Counted from the first letter of the stretch, positions 17,893 through 26,757 are shown. The stretch is DNA of 64,000 nucleotides from Sedimentibacter sp. MB35-C1 (GCF_030913635.1 NZ_CP133188.1:2480001-2544000), one strand, 5' to 3'. The notes: generated by a model from the letters alone, not told the origin. Numbers and translations are program-made.

Positions 17893-18373
17893 TATTTATC
17901 CCTCCATTATTTCTGTGATTATTTTCGATTCCGGCTATAAGGCCGGATGTTGTACTGACTATGCTGTCAGAAAGTTGAGCAACAATGTTGCTTTTACCGC
18001 CTGCGGTCTGCACTGAAGCCGAAAGCTTTGGCACTGCATCCACAAGTCTCGTATAAAAACCTGTAAAAGTTAATATTATCGTTACCGATGCCACTGCAGC
18101 GTAATAAACAAACTGATAATTAAATTGGTTTTTTATATTTTTAATTTTTGGTTTTAAATTCTCAGGCTTCTTCAGGCTTTTCATTACCTCTGCTTCAAAA
18201 TTATCAGGAATAAGCTCAGCAGCATGTTTTTCTTCATTTTCATCAATAAGGGACAGAAAAATTTCCATGCATGTATCACATCTGTATAAATGCTGTTCCA
18301 TTTCTTTAGCTTTTCCTTCAGGCAGCATATTATTTTTGTACAAAAGCCATTCAATATAGTCATAATGCTTCAT
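17885..18373 (-). CDS. anti-sigma factor with zinc-finger domain (single membrane helix)
   Basis: 162 residues. Cytoplasmic anti-sigma domain (1-45) with a zf-HC2-like HLYRCDTCMEIF motif, then a linker, one transmembrane helix around residues 89-108 (FVYYAAVASVTIILTFTGFY) and an outside tail. Its start overlaps the sigma factor gene by 14 bases, the classic sigma/anti-sigma coupling. It should hold the ECF sigma factor inactive until an envelope signal is received. Confidence 0.85.
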   Translation of the reverse strand: MKHYDYIEWLLYKNNMLPEGKAKEMEQHLYRCDTCMEIFLSLIDENEEKHAAELIPDNFEAEVMKSLKKPENLKPKIKNIKNQFNYQFVYYAAVASVTIILTFTGFYTRLVDAVPKLSASVQTAGGKSNIVAQLSDSIVSTTSGLIAGIENNHRNNGGINNE

Positions 18374-18923
18374 TTTCTTCCCTCCATTTTTCTTTTAATA
18401 ATAATTTTGCCCTATACAGCCTCGAAGCTATGGTTTTAACAGGTGCATTTTCTTCTAGAGCAATTTCTTCATAAGACTTTTCCTCAAAATAAAATTTTTC
18501 CACTGCAGTTCTGTAAATTTCCGGTATACTGCTCAAAGCTTTAATCAGCAGTTCTTTTCTTTCATTGTCAATTATAAACGATTCCGGATTATCTTTTGAT
18601 TGAATATCTTTCATGTCAATTATATTTCCTGCATCCTCAATCACCTTTTCATTAAACTTTGATTTCTTTTTACGTATCCAGTCAATTGACTTGTTTGCCG
18701 CTATTTTTCCAATCCATCCTTTAAAATTTTCGCTGCTATATGAAGGAAGAGCGGTATAGATTTGCAGGAACACTTCCTGGGCAACATTCTCTGCTTCTCC
18801 GTAGTCTTTTATAAAATTAAGTACAATAGCAAAAACATAATTTTTGTAATTATGGACTATTTCTGCAAAAGCCTGATCGCTGCCTTGAATAGATTCTTTT
18901 ATCAGCAGTTTTTCACTTTCCAT
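18360..18923 (-). CDS. RNA polymerase ECF sigma factor
   Basis: 187 residues, usual ECF size. Region 2: AFAEIVHNYKNYVFAIVLNF, EAENVAQEVFLQIYTALPSY with SENFKGWIGKIAANKSIDWIR; a charged linker; region 4: ALSSIPEIYRTAVEKFYFEE and YEEIALEENAPVKTIASRLY RAK (helix-turn-helix). First gene of a four-gene operon sigma / anti-sigma / two membrane proteins with overlapping starts, so it probably governs a cell-envelope stress response and its own promoter. RBS AAAGGAGGGGAGG. The 333-base gap upstream (18924-19256) holds only a possible promoter (TATAAT about 25 bases from the RBS) and the psuG terminator. Confidence 0.92.
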   Translation of the reverse strand: MESEKLLIKESIQGSDQAFAEIVHNYKNYVFAIVLNFIKDYGEAENVAQEVFLQIYTALPSYSSENFKGWIGKIAANKSIDWIRKKKSKFNEKVIEDAGNIIDMKDIQSKDNPESFIIDNERKELLIKALSSIPEIYRTAVEKFYFEEKSYEEIALEENAPVKTIASRLYRAKLLLKEKWREENEAL

Positions 18924-19052
18924 ACCTCCCCTCCTTTCTCTACACTCATTATAACGTAATGCAAATATAAACTACTGCATATTTTTTAAAAAAATTATAA
19001 AAACTACATCACATTAAAAAATAGTAACTAATAATTTCAGATTATAAATAAG

Positions 19053-19094
19053 AAAGAGCAAAGCCTCCGAATTTCGGAACGCCCTTGCTCTTTA
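19053..19094 (-). terminator. terminator after psuG
   Basis: Minus strand AAAGAGCAAGG... with TCCGAAATTCGGA as inner stem, closing on GCTTTGCTCTTT and followed by CTTAT. Strong long hairpin about 160 bases after psuG. Confidence 0.7.
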
Positions 19095-19256
19095 TGTCTG
19101 TAAACATCTTCAACAAATTCTGTATATAGCATATTTATCTTTTCTTATGTTTGCTTTTGATTGACTGCGGTACTGACTTACTATCACAGGAAAATATAAA
19201 TTTGTTATTATTCCACATCACAGCGACTTTGAATTTTACTTAAAAATTTTTTTATT

Positions 19257-20174
19257 TTAAGACAGCCTAGAAAGCTCAACTGCAATATCTGCTCCCAGGC
19301 GTGCATTGTTGTATACTAGTTTTATGTTTGACTCCAGACTTTCTCCTCCGGTTATTTCCTTTACTTTCGCCAAGAGAAACGGTGTAGATTCCTTACCTCT
19401 TATGCCCCTCTTCTCAGCATCTTTAAGAGCATTTTCAATGGCATCGGTAATTATATCATAATTCATTTGATATTCTTCTTCGATAGGATTTGCAATAACC
19501 ATTCCACCTTTGAGGCCTAATTTCCACTTAGCTTTTAAAGCACGTGCTATTTCCTCTGCGGTTTCTACTCTGTAATCTACACTGAATCCGCTTTTACTTG
19601 TATAAAAAGCCGGCATTTCCGTTGTTCTGTACCCTGCAACAGGCACTCCGCGTGTCTCAAGGTATTCCAATGTCAAACCAATATCAAGAATAGACTTAGC
19701 ACCTGCACAAACAACAGCAACATTTGTACGAGCAAGTTCTTCCAAATCTGCAGAAATGTCAAATGTTTCAGATGCGCCTCTGTGAACTCCACCTATTCCT
19801 CCGGTTGCAAACACCCTTATTCCTGCAAGCTCAGCAATAATCATAGTAGAAGCAACTGTTGTGGCACCGTCTAACTTCTTTGAAACAATAAACGGTATAT
19901 CTCTCCTTGACGTTTTAATAACACTCTCTGCTTTACCCAGATATTCAATTTCATCCTTTGTAAGCCCTGCTTTTAGTTTCCCGTTTAAAATTGCAATAGT
20001 TGCAGGTACTGCGTTTTTGTCCCTTATTATCTTTTCAACATTCAAAGCTGTTTCCACATTTCTGGGATAAGGCATACCATGGGATATAATCGTTGATTCA
20101 AGTGCTACTACAGGCTTTCCTTTTTCTATTGCTTCCTTCACTTCAGGGTTAATTTCCAAATATTTTTCTAACAT
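19257..20174 (-). CDS. psuG: pseudouridine-5'-phosphate glycosidase
   Basis: Splits pseudouridine-5'-phosphate to uracil and ribose-5-phosphate. 305 residues, normal length. Family motifs ALESTIISHGMPYPRNVETA near the start, ATTVASTMIIAELAGIRVFA TGGIGGVHRGA in the middle (the GGIGGVHRG active-site loop) and VVCAGAKSILDIGLTLEYLE with the RTTEMPAFY loop. Its start overlaps the psuK stop by seven bases; together the pair is a complete pseudouridine salvage module. Confidence 0.95.
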   Translation of the reverse strand: MLEKYLEINPEVKEAIEKGKPVVALESTIISHGMPYPRNVETALNVEKIIRDKNAVPATIAILNGKLKAGLTKDEIEYLGKAESVIKTSRRDIPFIVSKKLDGATTVASTMIIAELAGIRVFATGGIGGVHRGASETFDISADLEELARTNVAVVCAGAKSILDIGLTLEYLETRGVPVAGYRTTEMPAFYTSKSGFSVDYRVETAEEIARALKAKWKLGLKGGMVIANPIEEEYQMNYDIITDAIENALKDAEKRGIRGKESTPFLLAKVKEITGGESLESNIKLVYNNARLGADIAVELSRLS

Positions 20175-21280
20175 AATTTAAGCTCCTTCACTTTTGAATT
20201 TATACTTTCTACAGACATGTTCGGGTTTATGGTGTTCTCGTGAGAAAGTGCGATTACTGATGCAGCTGTAGCTATTGCTGCACTTTCATTTATATTTTTA
20301 TTATTAATATGAGAATAAACTAATGCCGCCATAAAAGCATCACCTGCTCCTGTGGTATTAACAGGATTTATGTGATTTGCAGCCACACGCTTCATCTCAG
20401 ATCCGTCACTGTAGAATACGCCCTTTTTCCCAAACGTAATAAAAACCCTTTTAATCCCTTTGCTTAAAAGGTATTCGAAATTTCTTTTCAATCCGTCTTC
20501 ACAGTTAATTTCAATTCCCGTCACAGCTTCGGCTTCGATTCTGTTTGTCTTTAGAGTATGAATACTCCCCAATAAATTCTTAACTTTTTTAGCCTTCGCA
20601 GTAGACACTGTATCTAGAAAAAAATCTGTATTTCTATGGTTGCTTAAAAGATATTCAATAACATTCAGAGGAACATTAGTATCCAAAACACAAAGTTCAG
20701 AATTATCAATGACATGTTTTTTTTCTTTAATAAATTCAACTGTCATTCTTTCATATATGTCCATACTGGATATGGCTACAGACATATCATGAGTTTCATC
20801 AAGAACTGCAAGATAGGTAGACGTGCTTTCGCCCTTCAGGATGAGACAGTCTTTCATGTCCAACCCCATATCAGCTGATTCTTCAAGTATTTTGCTTCCG
20901 TAGATATCATCTCCCAGCACACTTATAAGCTTTGTATCTATACCTAGTCTTACAAGATTTTCACCTATATTTCTGCCAACTCCACCAAGTGACATTTTAA
21001 CAATCCCTATATTTGAGTCCGCAGGAATCAACCTGTTTTTAGGGATGCCATGTATATCAATATTGACACCGCCGATTACTGTGACATATGGATTTTCCTT
21101 TACAACGTATCCCTTTCCAAGTATTTTTCCCTTTTTAATAAGATTCGTTATGTGCACCGCAACAGATGATCTGGTTATTCCAAGTAATTCTCCTATTTCA
21201 TTTTGAGAAATCATTGGATTTTTTTTTATTAAATCAAATATTTCCTGTTCTCTGTTAGTCATTAATTCCTCCGAACTCAT
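20168..21280 (-). CDS. psuK: pseudouridine kinase (PfkB family) with N-terminal helix-turn-helix
   Basis: 370 residues: a winged helix-turn-helix of about 60 residues (EIFDLIKKNPMISQNEIGELL and SSVAVHITNLIKKGKI), then a ribokinase-like kinase beginning VTVIGGVNIDIHG, with NIGENLVRLG and the C-terminal PfkB signature NTTGAGDAFMAALVY. Phosphorylates pseudouridine for PsuG. The attached HTH suggests that the kinase also regulates its own operon, as is common in Firmicute psuK genes (inference). Next gene on the same strand overlaps it. Confidence 0.9.
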   Translation of the reverse strand: MSSEELMTNREQEIFDLIKKNPMISQNEIGELLGITRSSVAVHITNLIKKGKILGKGYVVKENPYVTVIGGVNIDIHGIPKNRLIPADSNIGIVKMSLGGVGRNIGENLVRLGIDTKLISVLGDDIYGSKILEESADMGLDMKDCLILKGESTSTYLAVLDETHDMSVAISSMDIYERMTVEFIKEKKHVIDNSELCVLDTNVPLNVIEYLLSNHRNTDFFLDTVSTAKAKKVKNLLGSIHTLKTNRIEAEAVTGIEINCEDGLKRNFEYLLSKGIKRVFITFGKKGVFYSDGSEMKRVAANHINPVNTTGAGDAFMAALVYSHINNKNINESAAIATAASVIALSHENTINPNMSVESINSKVKELKLC

Positions 21281-21430
21281 ATTTGCTTAATTTATAAGCT
21301 ATTGCTTACATTATATTAACGCATATAAATATTTTTTTCAATTAACTTTTTAGAAGTTAGCATATATCTCTTTTTTAATTAATAAAAAAGCTCCAAAAGA
21401 GCCATATAGTCTCCATGAAGCTTATTGCCA

Positions 21431-22315
21431 TTACCGTGCACCCTGCCAATTATTTTCAAAACTTGCTCTATCGCTTACAAAATCAAAAAGTACTTCATTG
21501 TCCGAATAGCACGTATATCTTACGCGGCATGCTGCACTTTCTCTTACCTTTCTTGTCATAATTCCTGACTGAGGTGCATTAAGCAAAAAACTCTTGCCAT
21601 ACAAAAGCTTTATTTCCAATATAAGAGATCCCTGTCTCAAACTAATGAAGTTGTTGCTGATTTTTATAACCTTAGCTCCACAGTATGTAGCTATGCGATA
21701 CTCTTTTCCGTTAAAAAGTATAATTCCTATGGACCCCACAAACTTAAAGAGACCAAATGGAATTTCAGCTACAGAAATCATTATACTGTTTTCGTTCCAA
21801 GAGCATTGCGTCCAGATATAACCTTTTGGAAAAGAGTGTCCTCTGTCTCCTTCAATATACCCCGCTGCATTTTCAAAATAATAATTCCTGCCATTTATTA
21901 AAACTTCACCGTCCACCCTATGGTAAACGCTGAATACGCTGTGACGACACTCCATAAAAGGTACAAAGCAAAACGGGCCCATTATATCATAGGCAGGTGG
22001 TAACAATGGTCCGAAACATATGTTTCCATGTGCCGAACATTCTTTTGACTCCAAATTAATTTTACATCCATATTTAGAAAAAATATTTTCTCCAAGCTCA
22101 ATAATAAATTTTTTTCTGTTTACGTGTAGCATCTGAGCAGGAAAATTAAAATTATATGTAAAATTATCAGTAATTATCTGCAGTGATGCCGCAGGATAAC
22201 CTTTATTGTCTGTATGAAAAGCAGGAATAAATGCAACTGTATGATCCATATCCTGCTGCTTAAAATACCATCCTTCGAAATAACCTTTTTGCCTTTTATT
22301 TAAAGAGTTATTCAT
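21431..22315 (-). CDS. tocopherol-cyclase-like protein
   Basis: 294 residues, no signal peptide. Pattern of the Tocopherol_cycl family: KGYFEGWYFKQQD near the start, FIPAFHTDNKGYPAASLQII, a GPLLPPAYDIMGPFCFVPFM ECRHSV block and the GYIEGDRGHSFPKGYIWTQC core. In plants and cyanobacteria the fold cyclises tocopherol precursors; the Firmicute branch has unknown chemistry and may act on a quinone or polyprenyl lipid (inference). Its first bases overlap the upstream oxidoreductase gene by eight, so the two work as one unit. The 116 bases after it contain only a weak hairpin. Confidence 0.78.
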   Translation of the reverse strand: MNNSLNKRQKGYFEGWYFKQQDMDHTVAFIPAFHTDNKGYPAASLQIITDNFTYNFNFPAQMLHVNRKKFIIELGENIFSKYGCKINLESKECSAHGNICFGPLLPPAYDIMGPFCFVPFMECRHSVFSVYHRVDGEVLINGRNYYFENAAGYIEGDRGHSFPKGYIWTQCSWNENSIMISVAEIPFGLFKFVGSIGIILFNGKEYRIATYCGAKVIKISNNFISLRQGSLILEIKLLYGKSFLLNAPQSGIMTRKVRESAACRVRYTCYSDNEVLFDFVSDRASFENNWQGAR

Positions 22316-23762
22316 ATTTAGATGTCTCTAAATTTATTTGTGCTGGATTATCTAAAATATTGCCTTTATAATCAAATCTAGAGCCGTGGCATGGACAGTC
22401 CCAGCTTTTTTCATCTGGATTCCATTCCAATTGGCATCCAAGGTGTGGGCATCTTGTTGAAACAGCATAGATTCTTCCATTTTCATCCTTATACACCCCT
22501 ATGTTTTCTCCTTCCTTTTTAATTATCCCTCCATGCCCGACAGGCAAATCATCTAAATCTGTAGCTGAAATAAAAAGCGCCTGCCTTGATATTCCTTTTA
22601 CAGCCTGACCTAGATTTGAAGTTAAATTTTTTACAGAAGATGAGGGCGTGAAACGCAAAGGTGAAAACAGCTCACTATATGAATTTTCTCTTCCCTTAAT
22701 TAAATCAGAAATTATCATGGCAGAAACCATGCTGCCAGTCATACCCCATTTACCGAACCCAGTAGCAACATACCAATTGGGAGTTGAATGAGAAAACTGT
22801 CCTATATATGGTATGCCATCTAAAGTCATGCAATCCTGTGCAGACCAATGACCTATTTCTATGCCTTTGGGATAAAATTCTGATGCTTTTTCTCGTAGAG
22901 TTTTATATTTCCCTCCGGCGGAATTTTCTCCTGTACGGTGACTGCCTCCGCCTAGAAGAAGCACGTTATTAAAACTTCTGAAGGATAATCCTGTGTCTTC
23001 TACACCAAGATACATTCCATCAATTTTGGGGACTCCCTCAACAGCAAGCACGTAACTGCGCCCCTGATGCATTCTTGCAAAATAATAACCAGGTGCATTA
23101 ATAAAAGGAAAATGAGTAGCAAAAATAATATGTTTTGCCGTAATGATTCCTTTGTCAGTTAAAATACGATTGCCTTCTACCTTCTCTGCCATTGTGTGTT
23201 CAAAAACCGTAAGATTTTTAGAAATAGCCTCCAAAAACCTTAAAGGATGGAACTGCGCCTGATTAGAAAATTTCACTGCACCTGCTACTTCAAACGGTAG
23301 GGTGGTATTTTCAGTAAACATCGAAAGGATGCCAAGCCTTTCTGCCGCCCGTACTTCCTTCTCAAGCACTGGAATATCTTGACGATTTGTTGAATACAAG
23401 TAAGCAGGCAGCTCTTCAAAAAAGCAGTCTCCGGCTTCTTTTGAAACTATATAACGATACTGGTCAATAGCCTGCTGGTTTGCCATTGCATATTGTTCTG
23501 CTTTCTTTTTTCCGAAGTTCTCCAATAGCTTATTGTAAATTAAGTTATGCTGCGATGTTATCTTTGCAGTAGTATTTTTCGTCTGACCATGCCCGATTTC
23601 ATCGGCTTCTATTATAATAGTCTTCACGTTATTCTGCTGCAAAAAATATCCTGTTAATATTCCAGCCAAGCCTCCACCTATTACCGCTGCTTCAGTTGAA
23701 TAATCTCCATGCAATGTACCGCAATCCGGCTGACTGGACGTTTTAATCCAAATTGATTCCAT
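22308..23762 (-). CDS. FAD-dependent oxidoreductase with C-terminal Rieske [2Fe-2S] domain
   Basis: 484 residues. N-terminal DAO-type FAD domain: AAVIGGGLAGILTGYFLQQN near residue 25, with the acidic strand end IIIEADEIGHGQT, then a substrate lid; the C-terminal ~90 residues form a Rieske domain with CPHLGCQLEW and WDCPCHGSRFD (Cys-x-His...Cys-x-x-His ligands, all present). Such DAO-Rieske fusions are seen in Firmicutes and couple oxidation of an amine, acid or alcohol to an iron-sulfur electron relay. Translationally coupled to the tocopherol-cyclase-like gene. Substrate unknown. Confidence 0.9.
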   Translation of the reverse strand: MESIWIKTSSQPDCGTLHGDYSTEAAVIGGGLAGILTGYFLQQNNVKTIIIEADEIGHGQTKNTTAKITSQHNLIYNKLLENFGKKKAEQYAMANQQAIDQYRYIVSKEAGDCFFEELPAYLYSTNRQDIPVLEKEVRAAERLGILSMFTENTTLPFEVAGAVKFSNQAQFHPLRFLEAISKNLTVFEHTMAEKVEGNRILTDKGIITAKHIIFATHFPFINAPGYYFARMHQGRSYVLAVEGVPKIDGMYLGVEDTGLSFRSFNNVLLLGGGSHRTGENSAGGKYKTLREKASEFYPKGIEIGHWSAQDCMTLDGIPYIGQFSHSTPNWYVATGFGKWGMTGSMVSAMIISDLIKGRENSYSELFSPLRFTPSSSVKNLTSNLGQAVKGISRQALFISATDLDDLPVGHGGIIKKEGENIGVYKDENGRIYAVSTRCPHLGCQLEWNPDEKSWDCPCHGSRFDYKGNILDNPAQINLETSKYE

Positions 23763-23914
23763 TTTATTTCACCTCTCAAATAGGTTATGCAAAAATAGAA
23801 ATTATAAACGAAGCCTTAGTTTATTTAATTTTTAATAAGAGAGTTTTATTTAACAGTTATTCTATTTACAGCTCAAGCAGCTGATATTATTACAATATCC
23901 CATTATACATATGA

Positions 23915-24547
23915 TTATCTCTGCAAAAAAATATCCTTTGTTTTAAGTCCATTCCGCTTAGCCTGGGTCCGCCAGCCAATGTTTCCCATAACCTTATAAA
24001 GAAAACGAGGAAAGTTCGGCGAAGCATAAATATCTTTTCCGCTTCGTTTTTCTGCTGCATTACTTGCAAGCTCCAACAATGCGGCAGATGCATTTTTGCG
24101 TGGACCCTTTCCCTTAGGAACATTACCAAGCCCTGCAAGCATGCCACCTGCACCTATGCCAAGACCTTGGCCCCATTTAAGATTTGCTTTTGTACACCAG
24201 ATTTTCAACATTTCAAGCGCGTGGCGATTCTGATGCCCTTCATAAAATCCACAGTTTACAATTGCATATACAACCGCTTTGGATGAATTATATTTCAAAT
24301 AATTTTCCATCTCAGTCAGATAATGCAGAAAATGAGATGGAATACTGTCTACATACAGAGGAAATGACAGAACAATGATATCTTGTTCGGACAAAGACTG
24401 AAGCAAGACAGAATCCGGTTTTTTGTTTACATTTAGTGAATACTGAACAATTGCATGTTCCTGCATGTAATCCCGCAGCTCATCCAGCAACATGCCTGAT
24501 GCACTTTTATTTACTTTTGGGCTGCCGTTAATAAATAAAATATTCAT
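23915..24547 (-). CDS. NAD(P)H-dependent flavodoxin-fold oxidoreductase
   Basis: 210 residues, second of a two-gene unit. Flavodoxin fold: MNILFINGSPKVNKSASGML (FMN phosphate loop), DIIVLSFPLYVDSIPSHFLH, then KAVVYAIVNCGFYEGHQNRHA and GLGIGAGGMLAGLGNVPKGKG near 130. Its ATG abuts the stop codon of the upstream gene (TAAATG), so translation is coupled. Likely reduces quinones, nitro compounds or the like with NADPH; repressed by the divergent TetR protein on operator evidence. Confidence 0.82.
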   Translation of the reverse strand: MNILFINGSPKVNKSASGMLLDELRDYMQEHAIVQYSLNVNKKPDSVLLQSLSEQDIIVLSFPLYVDSIPSHFLHYLTEMENYLKYNSSKAVVYAIVNCGFYEGHQNRHALEMLKIWCTKANLKWGQGLGIGAGGMLAGLGNVPKGKGPRKNASAALLELASNAAEKRSGKDIYASPNFPRFLYKVMGNIGWRTQAKRNGLKTKDIFLQR

Positions 24548-25045
24548 TTAAATTCTACCTCCCAATGCTTCAGCCTCTGTCTCAAAACATATATTCTTTA
24601 TATTACAGTGCAAATTGATAGAGTTAGCCTTTACCAAATCACGAGCAACACATTTTTCTCGTTCGCTGATTGCATTTCCGTAAAAATAAACACTAAGATT
24701 GAAATTGTGATTATACCTAGCTCTATGATGAATCTCTCCATTTTTGGTTATAAAGTACGGATGTATGTAAGATATGCTTCTATCCAATACATTTTTTATA
24801 AAAGGACTAAAACCTCCGTAAACGCACCGGCTTATCAGGATCAGCTCATCACATTTTGATAAAAATTCACCCATATTCCCGTATTGATCGCGAATAATAC
24901 ATTGGGCAGGGGTTTTAATCCAGCATCCAAAGCATCCTATACACGGATGAATAGATCCGCCCTTTGATATGATACGTACATCCTCCCCATGAGGCAAAAT
25001 TTTCTGTACTTGCTCAGGGGACAAATCGTGAATAATTAGTCTCAT
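24548..25045 (-). CDS. flavodoxin-family FMN-dependent reductase
   Basis: 165 residues. Central HPCIGCFGCWIKTPAQCIIR motif (two CxxC-like pairs) and CDELILISRCVYGGFSPFIK, as in the iron-sulfur-flavoprotein/NADPH-dependent FMN reductase branch of the flavodoxin fold, though the N-terminal phosphate loop is shortened (starts MRLIIHDLSP). Probably works with the overlapping downstream partner. Transcribed from a strong promoter lying between two TetR operators. Confidence 0.78.
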   Translation of the reverse strand: MRLIIHDLSPEQVQKILPHGEDVRIISKGGSIHPCIGCFGCWIKTPAQCIIRDQYGNMGEFLSKCDELILISRCVYGGFSPFIKNVLDRSISYIHPYFITKNGEIHHRARYNHNFNLSVYFYGNAISEREKCVARDLVKANSINLHCNIKNICFETEAEALGGRI

Positions 25046-25132
25046 TTTCTTTTCCTTTCTACATAATCATCAAAAATTAATAATTTACTTCAATGAGAAA
25101 TTAATATGAAGATCAACCCTCTTTAATTTCAC

Positions 25133-25186
25133 AATGTTTACAGTGTCAACAATATTATAGTACGCAATGTTTACTTTGTCAACATT
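25133..25186. promoter_or_regulatory. tandem operators for the divergent TetR regulator
   Basis: Two 21-base palindromes, AATGTTTACAGTGTCAACAAT at 25133-25153 and AATGTTTACTTTGTCAACATT at 25166-25186, with the same core (AATGTTnAC-3-GTnAACATT) and a period of 33 bases, three helical turns. One overlaps the -35 and the other lies just after the -10 of the flavodoxin promoter. Confidence 0.85.
25154..25182 (-). promoter_or_regulatory. strong sigma-A promoter for the flavodoxin genes
   Basis: Minus strand TTGACA, exactly 17 bases, TATAAT. It lies inside the operator pair, so the repressor should block it directly. A plus-strand promoter for the regulator (TTGTCA, 16 bases, TATTTA) shares the same stretch. 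Confidence 0.75.
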
Positions 25187-25239
25187 ATGTGTTACACTAT
25201 TTATGTAAAATTTTCTTTTATGAAAGGATGAACTAAATA

Positions 25240-25863
25240 GTGGCAAATCAAAACTACCATCATGAAAATCTTAAGTCAGAACTTATACGAAAGGGATTGC
25301 TGATTCTTGATAAAGAAGGATACGAAAACTTTTCTCTGCGTAAGGTGGCTAAATCCTGCAATGTCAGTCAGACCGCCCCCTATCGGCATTTTAAAAATAA
25401 GGATGAATTAATTGCAGCTATTATGGAAGAAGCCATGCGTTCATTCTATGACAGTCTTAATGAAGCTGCATTAAAGTATCCGGATGATCACTCCAAACAG
25501 CTTAAAGAAATGGGAATTGCCTACATACGTTTCTTTTCGGAGAATCCGGAATATTTGCATCTGCTTTTTTCAAGCAACATATTTAGCAAAATTAAATTTA
25601 CTTGCGACAAAAGTGAAAGCTCGGATAATTGTAGCAATGAACATTACAAAAACAGAGATCCTTTTGCTGTTTTTTATAGAGCTGTTGAAAATTATGCCGC
25701 CTCTGCAAATAACTATATGGGACAGGATGAGCTTATATTGTACTGTTGGGGATTGGTACACGGAATTTCCGTATTATCCGCCAATAAAGAAAACTCCCCG
25801 TTTAATGCCAACTTTTTAGATTTAGCGGAAAAAATCATCTTTAATGAAAAATTTCTTAAATAG
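25240..25863 (+). CDS. TetR-family transcriptional regulator
   Basis: 207 residues. N-terminal TetR helix-turn-helix: GYENFSLRKVAKSCNVSQTA PYRHFKNKDEL at about residues 24-55, then a ligand-binding domain with MGIAYIRFFSENPEYLHLLF and a C-terminal WGLVHGISVLSANKE. GTG start, GAAAGGAT upstream. It is divergent from the flavodoxin pair, and two palindromic operators fill the shared promoter, so it very likely represses that pair and itself. Confidence 0.9.
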   Translation: MANQNYHHENLKSELIRKGLLILDKEGYENFSLRKVAKSCNVSQTAPYRHFKNKDELIAAIMEEAMRSFYDSLNEAALKYPDDHSKQLKEMGIAYIRFFSENPEYLHLLFSSNIFSKIKFTCDKSESSDNCSNEHYKNRDPFAVFYRAVENYAASANNYMGQDELILYCWGLVHGISVLSANKENSPFNANFLDLAEKIIFNEKFLK

Positions 25864-25934
25864 CAACCTGCATATCATTTAATTAACCGCATAATTAAAT
25901 TTAAATTGACACTTTATAGTGTTGAATTTACGGT

Positions 25935-25957
25935 AAAAAAAGGCCGGGAATCCGGCC
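25935..25957 (-). terminator. terminator following the SLH remnant
   Basis: Minus strand GGCCGG, loop ATTC, CCGGCC, then seven T. It follows immediately after the in-frame stop of the SLH fragment. Confidence 0.8.
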
Positions 25958-25967
25958 GATCATTTGT

Positions 25968-26083
25968 TTAGTCCTGCTGCATCAGATTATATATTCTTTC
26001 CACAAATACAGCAGTTTCTGCTCTTGTTGCCTTTCCCTGAGGATTGTTGCCATATCTTTTAATAATAGTAAAAGAAACATTTA
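25968..26083 (-). pseudogene. C-terminal remnant of an S-layer-homology (SLH) domain protein
   Basis: The minus strand reads TIIKRYGNNPQGKATRAETA then VFVERIYNLMQQD and stop. ATRAE-A-V is the hallmark end of an SLH domain. Only about 36 codons survive; upstream sequence is AT-rich and full of stops, and the original terminator is still in place. The rest of the 25864-26266 gap shows nothing further. Confidence 0.7.
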
Positions 26084-26266
26084 ATTTTTAATATTTATTT
26101 TAATAAAATTAATTATATAATAAACAAATTTTACGAATATCTACACTACAATTTATTTTTGTAGCATCAAAAATTTTACATTTTAATTTTCTATAAAGTT
26201 ATAGTTGCGTTTGTTCTGAATAAAATATATTATAATATTATCTTTTATGAAAGAAAGGATAATGTT

Positions 26267-26701
26267 ATGATAATTAGAAAATATGTTTCCAATGATGTTG
26301 ACAACATGATGGATGTTTGGAAAAAATCAAGCAAAATTGCTCATTCCTTTTTACCTGAAGAACATTTTATAAGTGAAGAAAAAGAAATACGAAATGTATT
26401 TTTACCTGTTTCTGATACGCGAGTAGCAGAAATAAATGGCAAAATAGTAGGCTTCATATCAATGGTTGATAATTCAATTGGAGGTTTATTCATCGATCCC
26501 GCTCATCAGAGAAAAGGGATAGGAACCGCTTTAGTAAATGTATTCCTAGATAAATTTGATGCCTTGGAAGTTGAAGTATTTGAAAAAAACATGCAGGGAC
26601 GAAAATTTTATGAGAAAACAGGTTTTGTAATTAAGGATACTTCCATAGAGGAAAGCACAAAAGAAGTAAGCTTGAACCTCTTGCTTAAAACTAAACTTTA
26701 A
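26267..26701 (+). CDS. GNAT-family N-acetyltransferase
   Basis: 144 residues, single GNAT fold. Acetyl-CoA-binding loop DPAHQRKGIGTALVN at about residues 83-97, and the C-terminal VEVFEKNMQGRKFYEKTGF motif. Substrate unknown; the general layout is of the YjaB/PhnO-like group. RBS GAAAGGAT nine bases from the ATG. Monocistronic, with its own terminator. Confidence 0.87.
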   Translation: MIIRKYVSNDVDNMMDVWKKSSKIAHSFLPEEHFISEEKEIRNVFLPVSDTRVAEINGKIVGFISMVDNSIGGLFIDPAHQRKGIGTALVNVFLDKFDALEVEVFEKNMQGRKFYEKTGFVIKDTSIEESTKEVSLNLLLKTKL

Positions 26702-26757
26702 AATTATAGTTGCATGATTTATTAATTCATAGAATGATAAAGAAAATAATGTATATT

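Noticed and set aside
21384-21430. Terminator after the tocopherol-cyclase-like gene
   Set aside because: Only a four-base GCTC/GAGC stem before the T-run; too weak to list as a feature.
23890-24153. Minus-strand ORF of 87 codons inside the flavodoxin gene
   Set aside because: Alternate frame of the gene at 23915-24547; the flavodoxin motifs are in the other frame.
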